A stretch of 64,000 nt of DNA from Photobacterium ganghwense (GTDB taxonomy: Bacteria > Pseudomonadota > Gammaproteobacteria > Enterobacterales > Vibrionaceae), in contig NZ_PYMI01000002.1 in NCBI RefSeq assembly GCF_003025595.1, forward strand, positions 806,001-870,000. The letters are read 5' to 3'. Under the pieces are notes generated by a model that did not search any database, had not been told where the DNA came from, and saw only the letters and a list, made by a program, of their open reading frames with translations. Shown here piece after piece: positions 43,154-50,897 of this stretch (the stretch's first letter is position 1; every line of letters starts with the position of its first letter). A program made the translations under genes and the position numbers.

Positions 43154-43531
43154 GTGTCATTTTGCTCTGAATACCAACAGTGTATGCAGCAGAGGGTTTG
43201 TTTTCAATTGCTTGCTTTGAGCTTTAGCTGTTATTGGGATACGGAAAAAGGGAAAGTGGTGTTTTAAAGCGAACATTGCGTATGCACTTACACCTTCGTT
43301 ATAACAGCTGCATTGACGCTGCAACCTGAATCGCAAAAAGGTGAACATTGACACATTTGTAAATCATTAAACGTCATGATTTTTAAGGAAAATATCTTAA
43401 CTGTGTTGTTTGTCGAAAAAAACAAAATCGCTTACAAATATAAGGTGAATTCATTTTCAGGCGACACTAAATTGCGTTCTGCAGGCAGCAAACTGTACTG
43501 CAAATTAACTCGATTTATTGTAAGGACAAAA
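43154..43531. other. intergenic gap upstream of the pyrophosphatase
   Basis: The gap carries the divergent promoters of the ClsC-like and pyrophosphatase genes. An in-frame ATG at 43376 would extend the pyrophosphatase by 52 residues without a signal peptide at the front, which I consider unlikely. Nothing else is supported. Confidence 0.4.
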
Positions 43532-44548
43532 ATGAAACCCTCACTACTTGGTTTGACCCTTTTGGCTTCGTTTAATTGCGTTGCAGAAGGCGCATTGGAT
43601 TTACATACCCTGTCTAATAACAATACAGATAACCTGGTGTGGGTAGGACATCTTAGTCCTGATACCGACAGTGTTGCGTCAGCAATTATGGCGGCACACC
43701 TCTATGGCGGCATTCCTGCGATCACTGAAAATCCTAACCCGGAAAGTCAGTTTGTACTGAATTATTGTGGAATTGATGCTCCACAGGTAAAAACGGATTT
43801 TTCTTCATACCAAATAGGTTTGCTGGACTTTAATCAGTCAACGCAATTAGCTGCCTCTATTCAGCCGGAATCAATCACAGCGATTATTGACCATCATGCA
43901 TTGGGAAGCTCCCCGATTCGTTTACCGCAAATTGTGAGTATGGATATTCGGGCGTGGGGGTCGACCGCGACGATCCTGACTGAAAGTGCAGGAAGGTTAA
44001 AAGTCGATATCCCGAAAGCAATAGCATGTGTGGGACTTGGGGCTATTCTTTCTGATGCCGTAGTTTTTCAGTCGTCAACCACAACGGACTATGACAAACG
44101 TTATGCCGACAAACTGGCAAAAATTGCAGGTATTAAGGATATTCAGGAATTTGGCCAACAAATGCTGGTGGCGAAGTCGGATCTCAGTCATTTCTCTGCT
44201 GAAAGTATTTTGACGATGGACTACAAAAATTTCGAATTCGGCGGGAAGAAGGTGGGCATTGGCGTTGCAGAAACGCTGACCGCTCAGCAGTTAATTGACA
44301 GAAAATCAGAATTTCTTACAGCAATGACATCTTTCAAAAAAGAACAGGGGCTCGATTATCTGTTCTTTTCAATCACAGATACGAAAAACAAGCGTGCCAA
44401 TATTCTTTGGGTAGACAGTCAGGATAAAAAAGTGTTGGCGGACGCTTTCGGTACTGCTATCAAAGGAGACATTCTGGTTATGGATGGCGTGACGTCCCGC
44501 AAGCGTCAAATCGGTCCTGCCATTCAGAAATCCATTGAGGCACAATAA
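43532..44548 (+). CDS. family II (Mn-dependent) inorganic pyrophosphatase with signal peptide
   Basis: The ATG at 43532 follows AAGGACAAAA and begins MKPSLLGLTLLASFNCVAEG, which looks like a cleavable signal peptide. The 338-residue protein is a DHH-family pyrophosphatase: H40, D44 and D46 in GHLSPDTDS, D99 in LLDFNQ, the DHH triad D120-H121-H122, D175 in GAILSDAVVF, and the C-terminal substrate motif SRKRQIGP (R323/K324). All expected catalytic residues are present. Family II enzymes are normally cytoplasmic; an exported one is unusual. The 380-base gap upstream holds a longer open frame without family similarity. Confidence 0.85.
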   Translation: MKPSLLGLTLLASFNCVAEGALDLHTLSNNNTDNLVWVGHLSPDTDSVASAIMAAHLYGGIPAITENPNPESQFVLNYCGIDAPQVKTDFSSYQIGLLDFNQSTQLAASIQPESITAIIDHHALGSSPIRLPQIVSMDIRAWGSTATILTESAGRLKVDIPKAIACVGLGAILSDAVVFQSSTTTDYDKRYADKLAKIAGIKDIQEFGQQMLVAKSDLSHFSAESILTMDYKNFEFGGKKVGIGVAETLTAQQLIDRKSEFLTAMTSFKKEQGLDYLFFSITDTKNKRANILWVDSQDKKVLADAFGTAIKGDILVMDGVTSRKRQIGPAIQKSIEAQ

Positions 44549-44614
44549 CCCACACTTGTACTCGTTGAATAACAAGTGACTCATATTGCTCTTCTGGTTT
44601 GAATGCGTATTACG

Positions 44615-44644
44615 AAAAAGCCCCAGCATAACTGCTGGGGCTTT
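44615..44644 (-). terminator. two-way terminator between pyrophosphatase and tRNA-Ser
   Basis: GCCCCAGCA (44620-44628) pairs with TGCTGGGGC (44633-44641). On the minus strand it is followed by five T residues, so it best serves the tRNA transcript; the plus strand has only three. Confidence 0.88.
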
Positions 44645-44649
44645 GAATG

Positions 44650-44740
44650 TGGCGGAGAGATAGGGATTTGAACCCTAGATACGCTATTAACGTATGCCGG
44701 TTTTCAAGACCGGTGCTTTCAACCACTCAGCCATCTCTCC
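44650..44740 (-). tRNA. tRNA-Ser (anticodon UGA)
   Basis: Read on the minus strand, the 91-base sequence starts GGAGAGATGGCTGAGTGG and ends with encoded CCA. The anticodon loop is CTTGAAA with TGA (bases 44704-44706 on the plus strand), flanked by a perfect 5-bp stem. A long variable arm (CATACGTTAATAGCGTAT region) marks it as a class II tRNA, as expected for serine. It reads UCA codons. Confidence 0.97.
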
Positions 44741-44751
44741 GTAGGTCGCGA

Positions 44752-44780
44752 ATATTACCCAGACTAGCATGTGCTGTAAA
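44752..44780 (-). promoter_or_regulatory. promoter of tRNA-Ser
   Basis: On the minus strand, TTTACA (44775-44780) and TAATAT (44752-44757) are separated by exactly 17 bases. A G+C-rich TCGCGACC follows, the discriminator expected of stable RNA promoters, with the mature 5' end 11 bases after the -10 box. Confidence 0.88.
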
Positions 44781-44922
44781 GCAATAATGTAGAAAACGCA
44801 ACCATTCACTCAAAAAGCAATCAGGTTTGGTGCTTTTTAGTCTGCAAAATACCGTTCAGGTGTCATTAAAATACTTTGCTTACAAAATAAATTTTGTTAT
44901 GTAGGTGTTAAATATTGACATA

Positions 44923-44954
44923 CATCACAATTATTGAATGTGAATATTGTGATG
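44923..44954. promoter_or_regulatory. long inverted repeat CATCACAAT-N14-ATTGTGATG
   Basis: Nine-bp arms at 44923-44931 and 44946-44954 match perfectly. The inner bases also hold TCACA (44925-44929) and TGTGA (44939-44943). It lies upstream of the structured RNA locus and could be an operator for it. A TTGACA hexamer is at 44915-44920 but no matching -10 box is seen. Confidence 0.5.
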
Positions 44955-45049
44955 ACTAGTGGCATTAAAGATGAATTTAATCAGGTATTCGTTGATGGTT
45001 GCAGGAAAATAATCGGATGAAAGGTCTTTCTTTGGAGGTTGTTAATTTC

Positions 45050-45200
45050 ACAGAGTAGTGATAATCGTGTTTCTTTTACTCTGTACTCTTCACATCACTG
45101 TGAAGTTGCGTATATTGGTTCAGGAGCCCAACAACACTGTGGTTCTGGAAGTTAGCCTTCCTGTAGTTGTTCCAGAGAAGTACCCATAATTCGTTGTGGG
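45050..45200 (+). ncRNA. structured RNA leader of four consecutive hairpins
   Basis: Four hairpins follow in series. H1: ACAGAGTA (45050-45057) with TACTCTGT (45077-45084). H2: CTTCACA (45088-45094) with TGTGAAG (45099-45105) around TCAC. H3: TCTGGAA (45144-45150) with TTCCAGA (45170-45176). H4: CCCATAA (45183-45189) with TTGTGGG (45194-45200) closed by a TTCG tetraloop, with one T.G pair. H3's loop contains an alternative GGAAG/CTTCC pairing (45147-45151 with 45157-45161). I recognise no known RNA family. It leads into a Shine-Dalgarno hairpin and a short ORF. Confidence 0.55.
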
Positions 45201-45224
45201 CATAGATTTAGTCCGAGGTAAGTA

Positions 45225-45247
45225 AATATTAACAAGGAGTAAATATT
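45225..45247 (+). promoter_or_regulatory. ribosome site held in the loop of an A/U hairpin
   Basis: AATATT (45225-45230) can pair with AATATT (45242-45247), which would put AAGGAG (45234-45239) in an 11-base loop and place the ATG directly after the stem. The stem has only A-U pairs, so it would melt easily. Confidence 0.5.
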
Positions 45248-45313
45248 ATGGCTAAACGCGTCTCTAACAAACGTATCCGTGAAATTTTGGATGAAGCAAA
45301 ATCCAAGAAGTGA
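45248..45313 (+). CDS. 21-codon basic small protein
   Basis: An ATG at 45248 behind a strong AAGGAG opens a 21-codon frame ending with TGA at 45311. The peptide starts MAKRVSNKRI, contains acidic residues mid-way (EILDEAK) and ends KSKK, giving about nine Lys/Arg residues against three acidic ones. I do not recognise it. A good ribosome site, a structured leader and a terminator make translation plausible. It could equally be a leader peptide. Confidence 0.55.
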   Translation: MAKRVSNKRIREILDEAKSKK

Positions 45314-45485
45314 CTATTTCATTCTGACTTGTCTTTGCTGAAGATAAGCTTCTACATATAATGTTTAGATAGCTTTTAATATAAATCTTCAAAAATACAG
45401 CTTTTTAACAGATGGCTTTTCAGTATTACATCTAAAGCAGTGTATAGATGCAAAGAAAAAATAGTAACGTCAACAAAGTAACGAA

Positions 45486-45508
45486 AGCCTCCATGTCGGA
45501 GGCTTTTT
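45486..45508 (+). terminator. terminator of the small-protein locus
   Basis: AGCCTCC (45486-45492), 5-base loop, GGAGGCT (45498-45504), then five T residues in all. The preceding 170 bases after the small ORF are A+T-rich and show no gene. Confidence 0.88.
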
Positions 45509-45549
45509 GATTTAAGCAATTCTGTCATTCAGTGCACCGTTGGTACGGG

Positions 45550-46137
45550 TCAAATCACCTGTACCAGAGAGCCCAGTAGCAGGGCCGCCATTCCGTAGTT
45601 AAACCAGCGTAGTTTGTTTTCTTCATTAAGGACTGATTGCATTTTCTGTCCGGCATAGGTCCACATACTGACCGCGGGCACGTTAACGAAGGCATAGGCT
45701 GCAGCAATGATTGCAATGCCTTGCCAGTTTTGTGACAGATTGAAAACACTCACTGTAGATAATGCCATTGACCATCCTTTGGGGTTGAGCCATTGAAAAC
45801 CGGCTGCTGACAAAAATGTCATAGGTTGGTAATCTGATGCTTGCGAGGTGCTTGGCTTACTTTTCGCAATGGCGTAGGCAAGATATACCAGATAAACGGA
45901 GCAAGCGATTTTCAGTATATCTTGTAACACGGGGTAGGCTTCAAAAAAGCCAACCAGCCCGATCCCCACTAGAATGACCATGAAACTAAAACCGAAAATA
46001 ATGCCTAACATGTGTGGAATCGTGCGCATGAAGCCGATGTTGGCACCAGAGGTCATGAGCATGATGTTATTCGGTCCCGGTGTTGCGCAGGAAACAAAGG
46101 CAAAAGTGACAAGTGCTGCAAGCTGTTGATATTCCAT
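45550..46137 (-). CDS. LysE/RhtB family amino acid exporter
   Basis: Using the ATG at 46137 (MEYQQLAALVTFAFVSCATPGPNN) the protein has 195 residues and about six hydrophobic segments. The CATPGPNNIMLMTSG segment and FQWLNPKGWSMAL are LysE/RhtB signatures. Such proteins export amino acids such as lysine, threonine or homoserine. It is divergent from an Lrp/AsnC regulator 114 bases away, its probable controller. Confidence 0.92.
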   Translation of the reverse strand: MEYQQLAALVTFAFVSCATPGPNNIMLMTSGANIGFMRTIPHMLGIIFGFSFMVILVGIGLVGFFEAYPVLQDILKIACSVYLVYLAYAIAKSKPSTSQASDYQPMTFLSAAGFQWLNPKGWSMALSTVSVFNLSQNWQGIAIIAAAYAFVNVPAVSMWTYAGQKMQSVLNEENKLRWFNYGMAALLLGSLVQVI

Positions 46138-46251
46138 GGTTATTATCTTCCCGTTCAAGTGTTTTTCTATGCTTGAATATTAATTTAAATCTCATTAAAT
46201 TATCTGTCTGAATGTGCTTGAAACTGAAATAATTCACAATGAAGTTGTGCT

Positions 46252-46695
46252 ATGGATAGATTTGACGAAAGAATATTGCATGAGCTAAAAGCCAATGGTC
46301 GACTCTCGAATGTTGACCTCGCCCAGCGGGTGGGTTTATCACCATCGGCAACATTAAGACGGGTACAGGAACTGGAAAAAAAAGGAGTCATCAGCGGATA
46401 CCGAGCTGTACTCGACAGAAACAAGCTGGGAGTAGGGTTTGTGGCCTATGTGTCAATTGGGTTGTCAGATCACAGCCGCAAGTCTCAGCGTGATTTTGAA
46501 CTGCAGGTTATGGATTCAGAGCAAGTTGTGGAATGTCATAATATAACAGGCAGTAGTGAGTACCTGATACGGGTTGAAACTGCGGATCTGGCGTCTTATA
46601 AGCGCTTTCATTCCGAAAAGCTCGGTGAAATACCACAGGTTAACACCATTACGACCATGGTGGTGATGGATACGCCGAAAGATGAGCGAGGATAA
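46252..46695 (+). CDS. Lrp/AsnC family transcriptional regulator
   Basis: The 147-residue protein has the AsnC helix-turn-helix (DRFDERILHELKANGRLSNVDLAQRVGLSPSATLRRVQELEKKGVISGY) and a RAM effector domain (GVGFVAYVSIGLSDH, VVECHNITGSSEYLIRVETADL). It is divergent from the LysE family exporter and most likely induces it in response to amino acids. Confidence 0.94.
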   Translation: MDRFDERILHELKANGRLSNVDLAQRVGLSPSATLRRVQELEKKGVISGYRAVLDRNKLGVGFVAYVSIGLSDHSRKSQRDFELQVMDSEQVVECHNITGSSEYLIRVETADLASYKRFHSEKLGEIPQVNTITTMVVMDTPKDERG

Positions 46696-46719
46696 AAAGG
46701 CACCCAATGGTGCCTTTTT
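46694..46719. terminator. two-way terminator between asnC and DUF2076 genes
   Basis: An 11-bp perfect stem (46694-46704 with 46709-46719) with A-tract and T-tract built into the arms serves both convergent genes. Confidence 0.93.
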
Positions 46720-46776
46720 ATCTTTAATGCCCAGTATGCTATGCAGGGCGGCCTAGATCTAAGTCTGTGGTCTTAT

Positions 46777-47526
46777 TTACACGTCTTCGTCGAAGCCGAA
46801 ATCGTCTCCGCCTAGAAAGCTATCTTCGCCAAAGCCGCCTTCACCAAAGTTATCACCACCAAATCGGGTTGGATCCGCGCTGGCAAAACTGTCGTCGAAA
46901 CCGGCGCTGCCGAAACCACTTTCTTCAAATCCGGCGTTTCCGAAACCTGTGCTGCCATCGGTGTAATCTGATGCGAAGCTTGAGCTGTCATCCAGGAAAC
47001 CACCAGTGTTTTCCTGTGCGGCATCAGTGGATGCTGTTTCAGTGACAGAATCAGCTGTTGCGGTATCGGCTGCCGCAGCATCTGCCGATGCCGTGTCCGC
47101 AGCTGCAGTTTCTGCTGCTGGGTCATCATTGCCAAACAGGGCATTGCTGATCATGTGTCCTGCAACCATACCAACGGCTACGCTGGCAGCAGTCTGCATG
47201 AAGCTGCCGAAGGCACTTGGTTGATGAACAGGGCGAGGTGGCATCGGCTCAGGGCGGCTGCCCCCCATCATTTTACTCAGAGCACCGCGATTAGCTTCCG
47301 TTTTATGGTGCTCAACGCACTGCTCCAGGTAGTCGTTCTTTTGCTTGAGCTCTTTAAGCGCCATCTCCTGAACCAGTACAGCCTGAGTCAGTTTGTAAAT
47401 GGCATCTTCCTGTGAAGCAATTTCATTGCTGATCAGGCTTTCAGCATCAGCATCTTTGTTCTTTTTCGGGCTTTGCTTCAGTTTGTTGGCAACATTTAAG
47501 ATGAGCTCTTTTTCTTGTGGAGTCAT
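46777..47526 (-). CDS. DUF2076 family protein
   Basis: The 249-residue protein starts MTPQEKELILNVANKLKQSP, the DUF2076 signature, followed by a coiled-coil-like helix (EDAIYKLTQAVLVQEMALKELKQKNDYLEQCVEHH). Then comes a hydrophobic stretch (FGSFMQTAASVAVGMVAGHMI), an Ala/Thr/Asp-rich section and a Gly/Phe/Asp-rich tail with repeated GFG, FGxxGF and GEGGFG motifs. The tail is acidic and low-complexity. Function unknown. It stands alone between two terminators. Confidence 0.85.
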   Translation of the reverse strand: MTPQEKELILNVANKLKQSPKKNKDADAESLISNEIASQEDAIYKLTQAVLVQEMALKELKQKNDYLEQCVEHHKTEANRGALSKMMGGSRPEPMPPRPVHQPSAFGSFMQTAASVAVGMVAGHMISNALFGNDDPAAETAAADTASADAAAADTATADSVTETASTDAAQENTGGFLDDSSSFASDYTDGSTGFGNAGFEESGFGSAGFDDSFASADPTRFGGDNFGEGGFGEDSFLGGDDFGFDEDV

Positions 47527-47810
47527 GGTTTACCTTCTCTAAATATGTACGGATTGCACTTGAAGTAGCACTTTAGTTAATATTTGGATTTATGACCACC
47601 ATCGTAGCCGAGGGTTCCTATTTAAATCTGTAACTATACGTAACTGAGTGATAATAGGATGAGAAGCAAACGGTATGGTGGAGGAGTGAACCAGAAGTTC
47701 AGGGCGGACTGTTCCGTTAGCGTTTGGCATTTGCAAAAACTCACAGCCAGACTTACTGGGTAAGAGGCAATACAGCTCAAAGGCTACCTGGCGAAAGCCG
47801 AAAATGGAAT
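47527..47810. other. intergenic gap
   Basis: No gene or strong repeat is supported. The upper part should carry the DUF2076 promoter (minus strand). Confidence 0.4.
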
Positions 47811-47837
47811 AAAAAATCCGGCCTTAGCCGGATTTTT
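47811..47837. terminator. terminator after the yceI gene
   Basis: AAAAATCCGGC (47812-47822) pairs perfectly with GCCGGATTTTT (47827-47837) with a 4-base loop. The T-run is within the stem on both strands. Confidence 0.9.
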
Positions 47838-47879
47838 AAAGCTTTGCAGAAGTGACGGCAAGTCATGATTTCGTCAGTA

Positions 47880-48449
47880 TTACTGGCGAATACCTTCAAC
47901 ATGCAGTTCAAGGTCAGCATAGCTGGATGTACCCATTACCTGAATACCGAAATCTTTCAGTTCAATACGGGTTGAGCCTGTGAAACCGGCACGGTAGCCG
48001 CCCCACGGGTCTTCACCTGCACCAACAAATTTAGCATCAATTTCCAGAGGTTTTGTCTGGCCATGCAGTGTCAGATCACCATAAATGGTCATTTCACCAT
48101 CTGCTTTAGGCTCTACTTTTGTTGATGTGAAAGTCGCGGTACCGTATTTGCTAACGTCAAGAAAATCACCACTGCGAACGTGCTTATCACGCTCAGCGTG
48201 GTTACTGTCAAAACTTGAAGTATCAACATTGACTGTTACTTTGGATGCAGCCAGATCTTGCGGGTCATAGCTAAATGAGCCGTCAAATTTATTAAAACGT
48301 GCTTTAATGAAGCTGTAACCCAGGTGGCTAACTTTCAGGTTGATTGAAGCGTGCGCGCCTTTAGTATCAATCACGTAGTCAGCGGCGTTGGCAATAGTTG
48401 GTACAGAGGCTGCCGCCATTAAGCCCAAAGCAATCAAATGTTTCTTCAT
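47880..48449 (-). CDS. YceI family periplasmic protein
   Basis: The 189-residue protein has a signal peptide (MKKHLIALGLMAAASVPTIANA) and the YceI pattern: YVIDTKGAHASINLKVSHLG, NKFDGSFSYDPQD, NVDTSSFDSNHAERDKHVRSGDFLDVSKYGTATF and LTLHGQTKPLEIDAKFVG. It lies one base downstream of a cytochrome b561 gene, the usual yceJ-yceI pair of gammaproteobacteria. It probably carries an isoprenoid quinone or lipid in the periplasm. Confidence 0.94.
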   Translation of the reverse strand: MKKHLIALGLMAAASVPTIANAADYVIDTKGAHASINLKVSHLGYSFIKARFNKFDGSFSYDPQDLAASKVTVNVDTSSFDSNHAERDKHVRSGDFLDVSKYGTATFTSTKVEPKADGEMTIYGDLTLHGQTKPLEIDAKFVGAGEDPWGGYRAGFTGSTRIELKDFGIQVMGTSSYADLELHVEGIRQ

Positions 48450-48450
48450 A

Positions 48451-49002
48451 TTATTTAACTCCCAACATTTTTTTCAATGTATTGTCCTTGTTGATGAAAT
48501 GGTGCTTTAACGCAGCCAAAGCATGGATTACTGCGAGTCCTATCAGGCCATATGCCAGGTATTCGTGGATTTCGCCTGCAATGTCAGACTGATCTGGAAA
48601 CAGTTCGCCCATCGCGGGTACAGAAAACCAATTAAAAACGTCAATAGCTCGCCCGTCTTCAGTCGAAATCAGATACCCAGACATAAAAATGCCAAACATC
48701 ATCAGGTAAAGCAGAAAATGGGCGATTTTAGCGCTCACTATTTCCCAGCGTGCACCTTCGATTACGGGTGATTTTGCTAATAATTTCCACAACAAACGAA
48801 AAACCGTGACAATTGCCAGACAGATACCGACTGACTTATGCCAGAACGGTGCGGTTTGATACCATTTTGAGTAGTAATTCAGATCTACCATCCAGAAGCC
48901 TACTGCAAAGAGCCCAATGACAACGATTGCCGTCAGCCAATGGATAATGACCGTTAATGGGTCGTAAACTTGTTTTTGTTTCATGACCGGCACACTCATC
49001 AC
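48451..49002 (-). CDS. cytochrome b561 family protein (YceJ type)
   Basis: The 183-residue membrane protein has four hydrophobic helices with His residues suitable for two b haems: IIHWLTAIVVIGLF, FWHKSVGICLAIVTVFR, KIAHFLLYLMMFGIFMSGYL and EIHEYLAYGLIGLAVIHALAALKHH. It moves electrons between quinol and a periplasmic partner in the inner membrane. It is upstream of yceI with a one-base gap, so the two are cotranscribed. Confidence 0.93.
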   Translation of the reverse strand: MMSVPVMKQKQVYDPLTVIIHWLTAIVVIGLFAVGFWMVDLNYYSKWYQTAPFWHKSVGICLAIVTVFRLLWKLLAKSPVIEGARWEIVSAKIAHFLLYLMMFGIFMSGYLISTEDGRAIDVFNWFSVPAMGELFPDQSDIAGEIHEYLAYGLIGLAVIHALAALKHHFINKDNTLKKMLGVK

Positions 49003-49206
49003 TATGAATGATTACTATTTTAGATTGTCTGAAAAAGAATATAAGGTGTCGTAGTTGAACAACAACATCGAATAATTTGAATGAACCTTTTCCATTTGAT
49101 GCCTAAGTTAGCGATATGACGGTAAAAAAGACAAATTTTATGATCGGTTTGACGGAAAAGTATTTGTTTCAGAATGAGATAGAAGTCTCATTGAAAATGG
49201 TGTGAG
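49003..49206. other. intergenic gap upstream of cytochrome b561
   Basis: An A+T-rich gap that should hold the minus-strand promoter of the b561-yceI pair. No gene is seen. The next feature is the terminator of the HAD gene. Confidence 0.4.
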
Positions 49207-49242
49207 AAAAAATGAGCCGTACCTGCAATGCAGTTACGGCTC
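49207..49242 (-). terminator. intrinsic terminator of the HAD phosphatase gene
   Basis: GAGCCGTA (49214-49221) pairs with TACGGCTC (49235-49242), with an inner CTGC/GCAG stem. On the minus strand it is followed by T residues (A-run 49207-49212). It lies about 100 bases downstream of the HAD gene. Confidence 0.85.
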
Positions 49243-49342
49243 TGGATATGGTTTTTGGCGTGGCCCCGGAAAGCTCTATTTCAAGGGGCACTTTTTGCAT
49301 GGAGACCGTTTTTTCTGCGCGGAATGTTTTTCTCAATCCGCA

Positions 49343-50047
49343 TTAACGCAAAATGTTATTTTCGTGGCGCCAGTCCATGATGGTCCACTCATTCATTTGT
49401 GCATGGAGCGCCAGTGCCGGATCCGGATTTACCGCGAAAGGACGGTCTACCGCATCCAGCATAGGTAAATCATTAATGGAGTCACTGTAGCCATAACTGC
49501 CCTTAAATTGGGTGTCCTGCTCATCCAGCCAAGCTTTCATCCTTATCACCTTTCCATGTTGATAGGTCAGAGTTCCTGAGGTCTTTCCGGTTAAAATACC
49601 GTTGATATGTTCAAGTTTTATGGCAATGGCATCGTCTGCGCCTATCATGGCAGCAATGGGTTTGACCAGGTGTTCGCCAGTTGCTGAGATGATCAGCACT
49701 TTATCTCCCCGCTTTTTGTGCCATTGAATGCGTTCAATGGCGTCATCATATAAGGCTGGCTTGATTTTTTTCTCGATGAAGTCGTCAACCAAGGCATTGA
49801 GAGCCTGGTAGTCCATGCCCGCGATTGGCTTTAAGGTGGCTGCCATATAAGCATCCATATCCATTTCACCTTTTGCGTAGGCTTTCATCATTTCCTGCTC
49901 TTCCTCAAGCAGTGAAGCGGGAGCGATACCTTGCTCAACCAGGTAAGCAATCCACAAGCTGGCGGAATCAGCGGCGATGAGGGTTTCATCGAGGTCAAAC
50001 ACAGCGAGGTAAGGATTGGCTTTTGCTGTAGGAATACTGGAGATCAA
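49343..50047 (-). CDS. HAD superfamily (subfamily IB) phosphatase
   Basis: The 234-residue protein starts at TTG (50047) with AGGAA upstream. It has HAD motif I FDLDETLIAADS, motif II-type VLIISATGEHLV, and motif IV GSYGYSDSINDLPMLDAV, with a helical cap between. This is the IB subfamily, which includes SerB and phosphoserine/phosphoethanolamine phosphatases. A specific substrate cannot be named. Confidence 0.9.
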   Translation of the reverse strand: MISSIPTAKANPYLAVFDLDETLIAADSASLWIAYLVEQGIAPASLLEEEQEMMKAYAKGEMDMDAYMAATLKPIAGMDYQALNALVDDFIEKKIKPALYDDAIERIQWHKKRGDKVLIISATGEHLVKPIAAMIGADDAIAIKLEHINGILTGKTSGTLTYQHGKVIRMKAWLDEQDTQFKGSYGYSDSINDLPMLDAVDRPFAVNPDPALALHAQMNEWTIMDWRHENNILR

Positions 50048-50379
50048 CGTCTGTTCCTATTTTATTGTGAGTACTAATATTCAGTTTCTACTGGCATCCG
50101 CTCAGTTTGCAACAAGCCTATGCAAGATGTGTGACACTTATGTTGCGACAAGATGTACTTTTTAAGTCGGCAGGAGAAAGTCAAAATCAGGGCAGGGTGA
50201 GGGCGTGCTAACCTCCCGACACCTCATTCTTTGTATTTCATAAACCTGATAACTGGAGTTGGATCTTTGTTCCATTTCTGCCTATAGATTTAATAAATCA
50301 ACAATATATCTATCTACTTATATGCCTTTCTACGCGCAGGCATGCATTGTTTTACTATTAGGAACAAGGAGCGCGGACA
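50048..50379. other. intergenic gap
   Basis: No gene or strong structure. The upper end carries an AAGGAGC ribosome site for the next ORF. Confidence 0.4.
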
Positions 50380-50691
50380 ATGAAAAAGACACTGCTGATA
50401 TTGACCGCTAACCATCTGCTCTTTGTGTTGTTTCTGGTTTTATACAAATTTCTCTGGTTACATACCCAAGGAGAAAATGTTGCTGAGGTGAGTGATTCCT
50501 CGGCTTCACTGCTGATAAATGTATATGGTATGTCATTGTTTCCATTGCAATTACTGGTGGAACTGGTTTTTGTACTGCGCCTTGCTTATTTAGTCATCAT
50601 TAAGAGTGCGCAGTTTGATCATTTTTATGCTTGGTCAGCATGTCTCGCCAGTGGCGGACTGGTGTGCTGGTTTACTTTGGTCCCTCAGTAA
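50380..50691 (+). CDS. small membrane protein of unknown function
   Basis: The 103-residue protein has three hydrophobic segments: LLILTANHLLFVLFLVLYKFLWL, LLINVYGMSLFPLQLLVELVFVLRLAYLVII and FYAWSACLASGGLVCWFTLVP. The start has AAGGAGCGCGGACA upstream. I recognise no family. It stands between a HAD gene on the other strand and the FMN reductase/DMT pair. Confidence 0.7.
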   Translation: MKKTLLILTANHLLFVLFLVLYKFLWLHTQGENVAEVSDSSASLLINVYGMSLFPLQLLVELVFVLRLAYLVIIKSAQFDHFYAWSACLASGGLVCWFTLVPQ

Positions 50692-50849
50692 CTCTCTGTG
50701 GTAACGCTATTTCACCTGTATTCTTTGAGGGCTGTGCACGGATACTCAGAGCAGCAGAAAAACAAGGCACAATTCGAGAAAGAGTACTTGAATAAAAGCG
50801 TGCACTTTTGTTAAAGAGAGATACCGACAGTTTAGTATCAGATGGTCAC

Positions 50850-50880
50850 TGTAGCAGCGATCGTTGTAGCAACGATCGCT
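50850..50880. repeat. 15-base tandem duplication that also forms a hairpin
   Basis: TGTAGCAGCGATCGT (50850-50864) is followed by TGTAGCAACGATCGC (50865-50879). The same bases form a perfect 10-bp hairpin, AGCGATCGTT (50856-50865) with AACGATCGCT (50871-50880), just past the end of the FMN reductase gene. Confidence 0.8.
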
Positions 50881-50897
50881 GAATTAATGGTGGCTGG

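Noticed and set aside
44650..44740. tRNA-Ser as an integration site for a mobile element
   Set aside because: I found no integrase gene and no direct repeat of the tRNA 3' end within the window.
49202..49468. 88-codon frame over the HAD terminator
   Set aside because: It runs through the terminator hairpin and into the HAD gene on the other strand.
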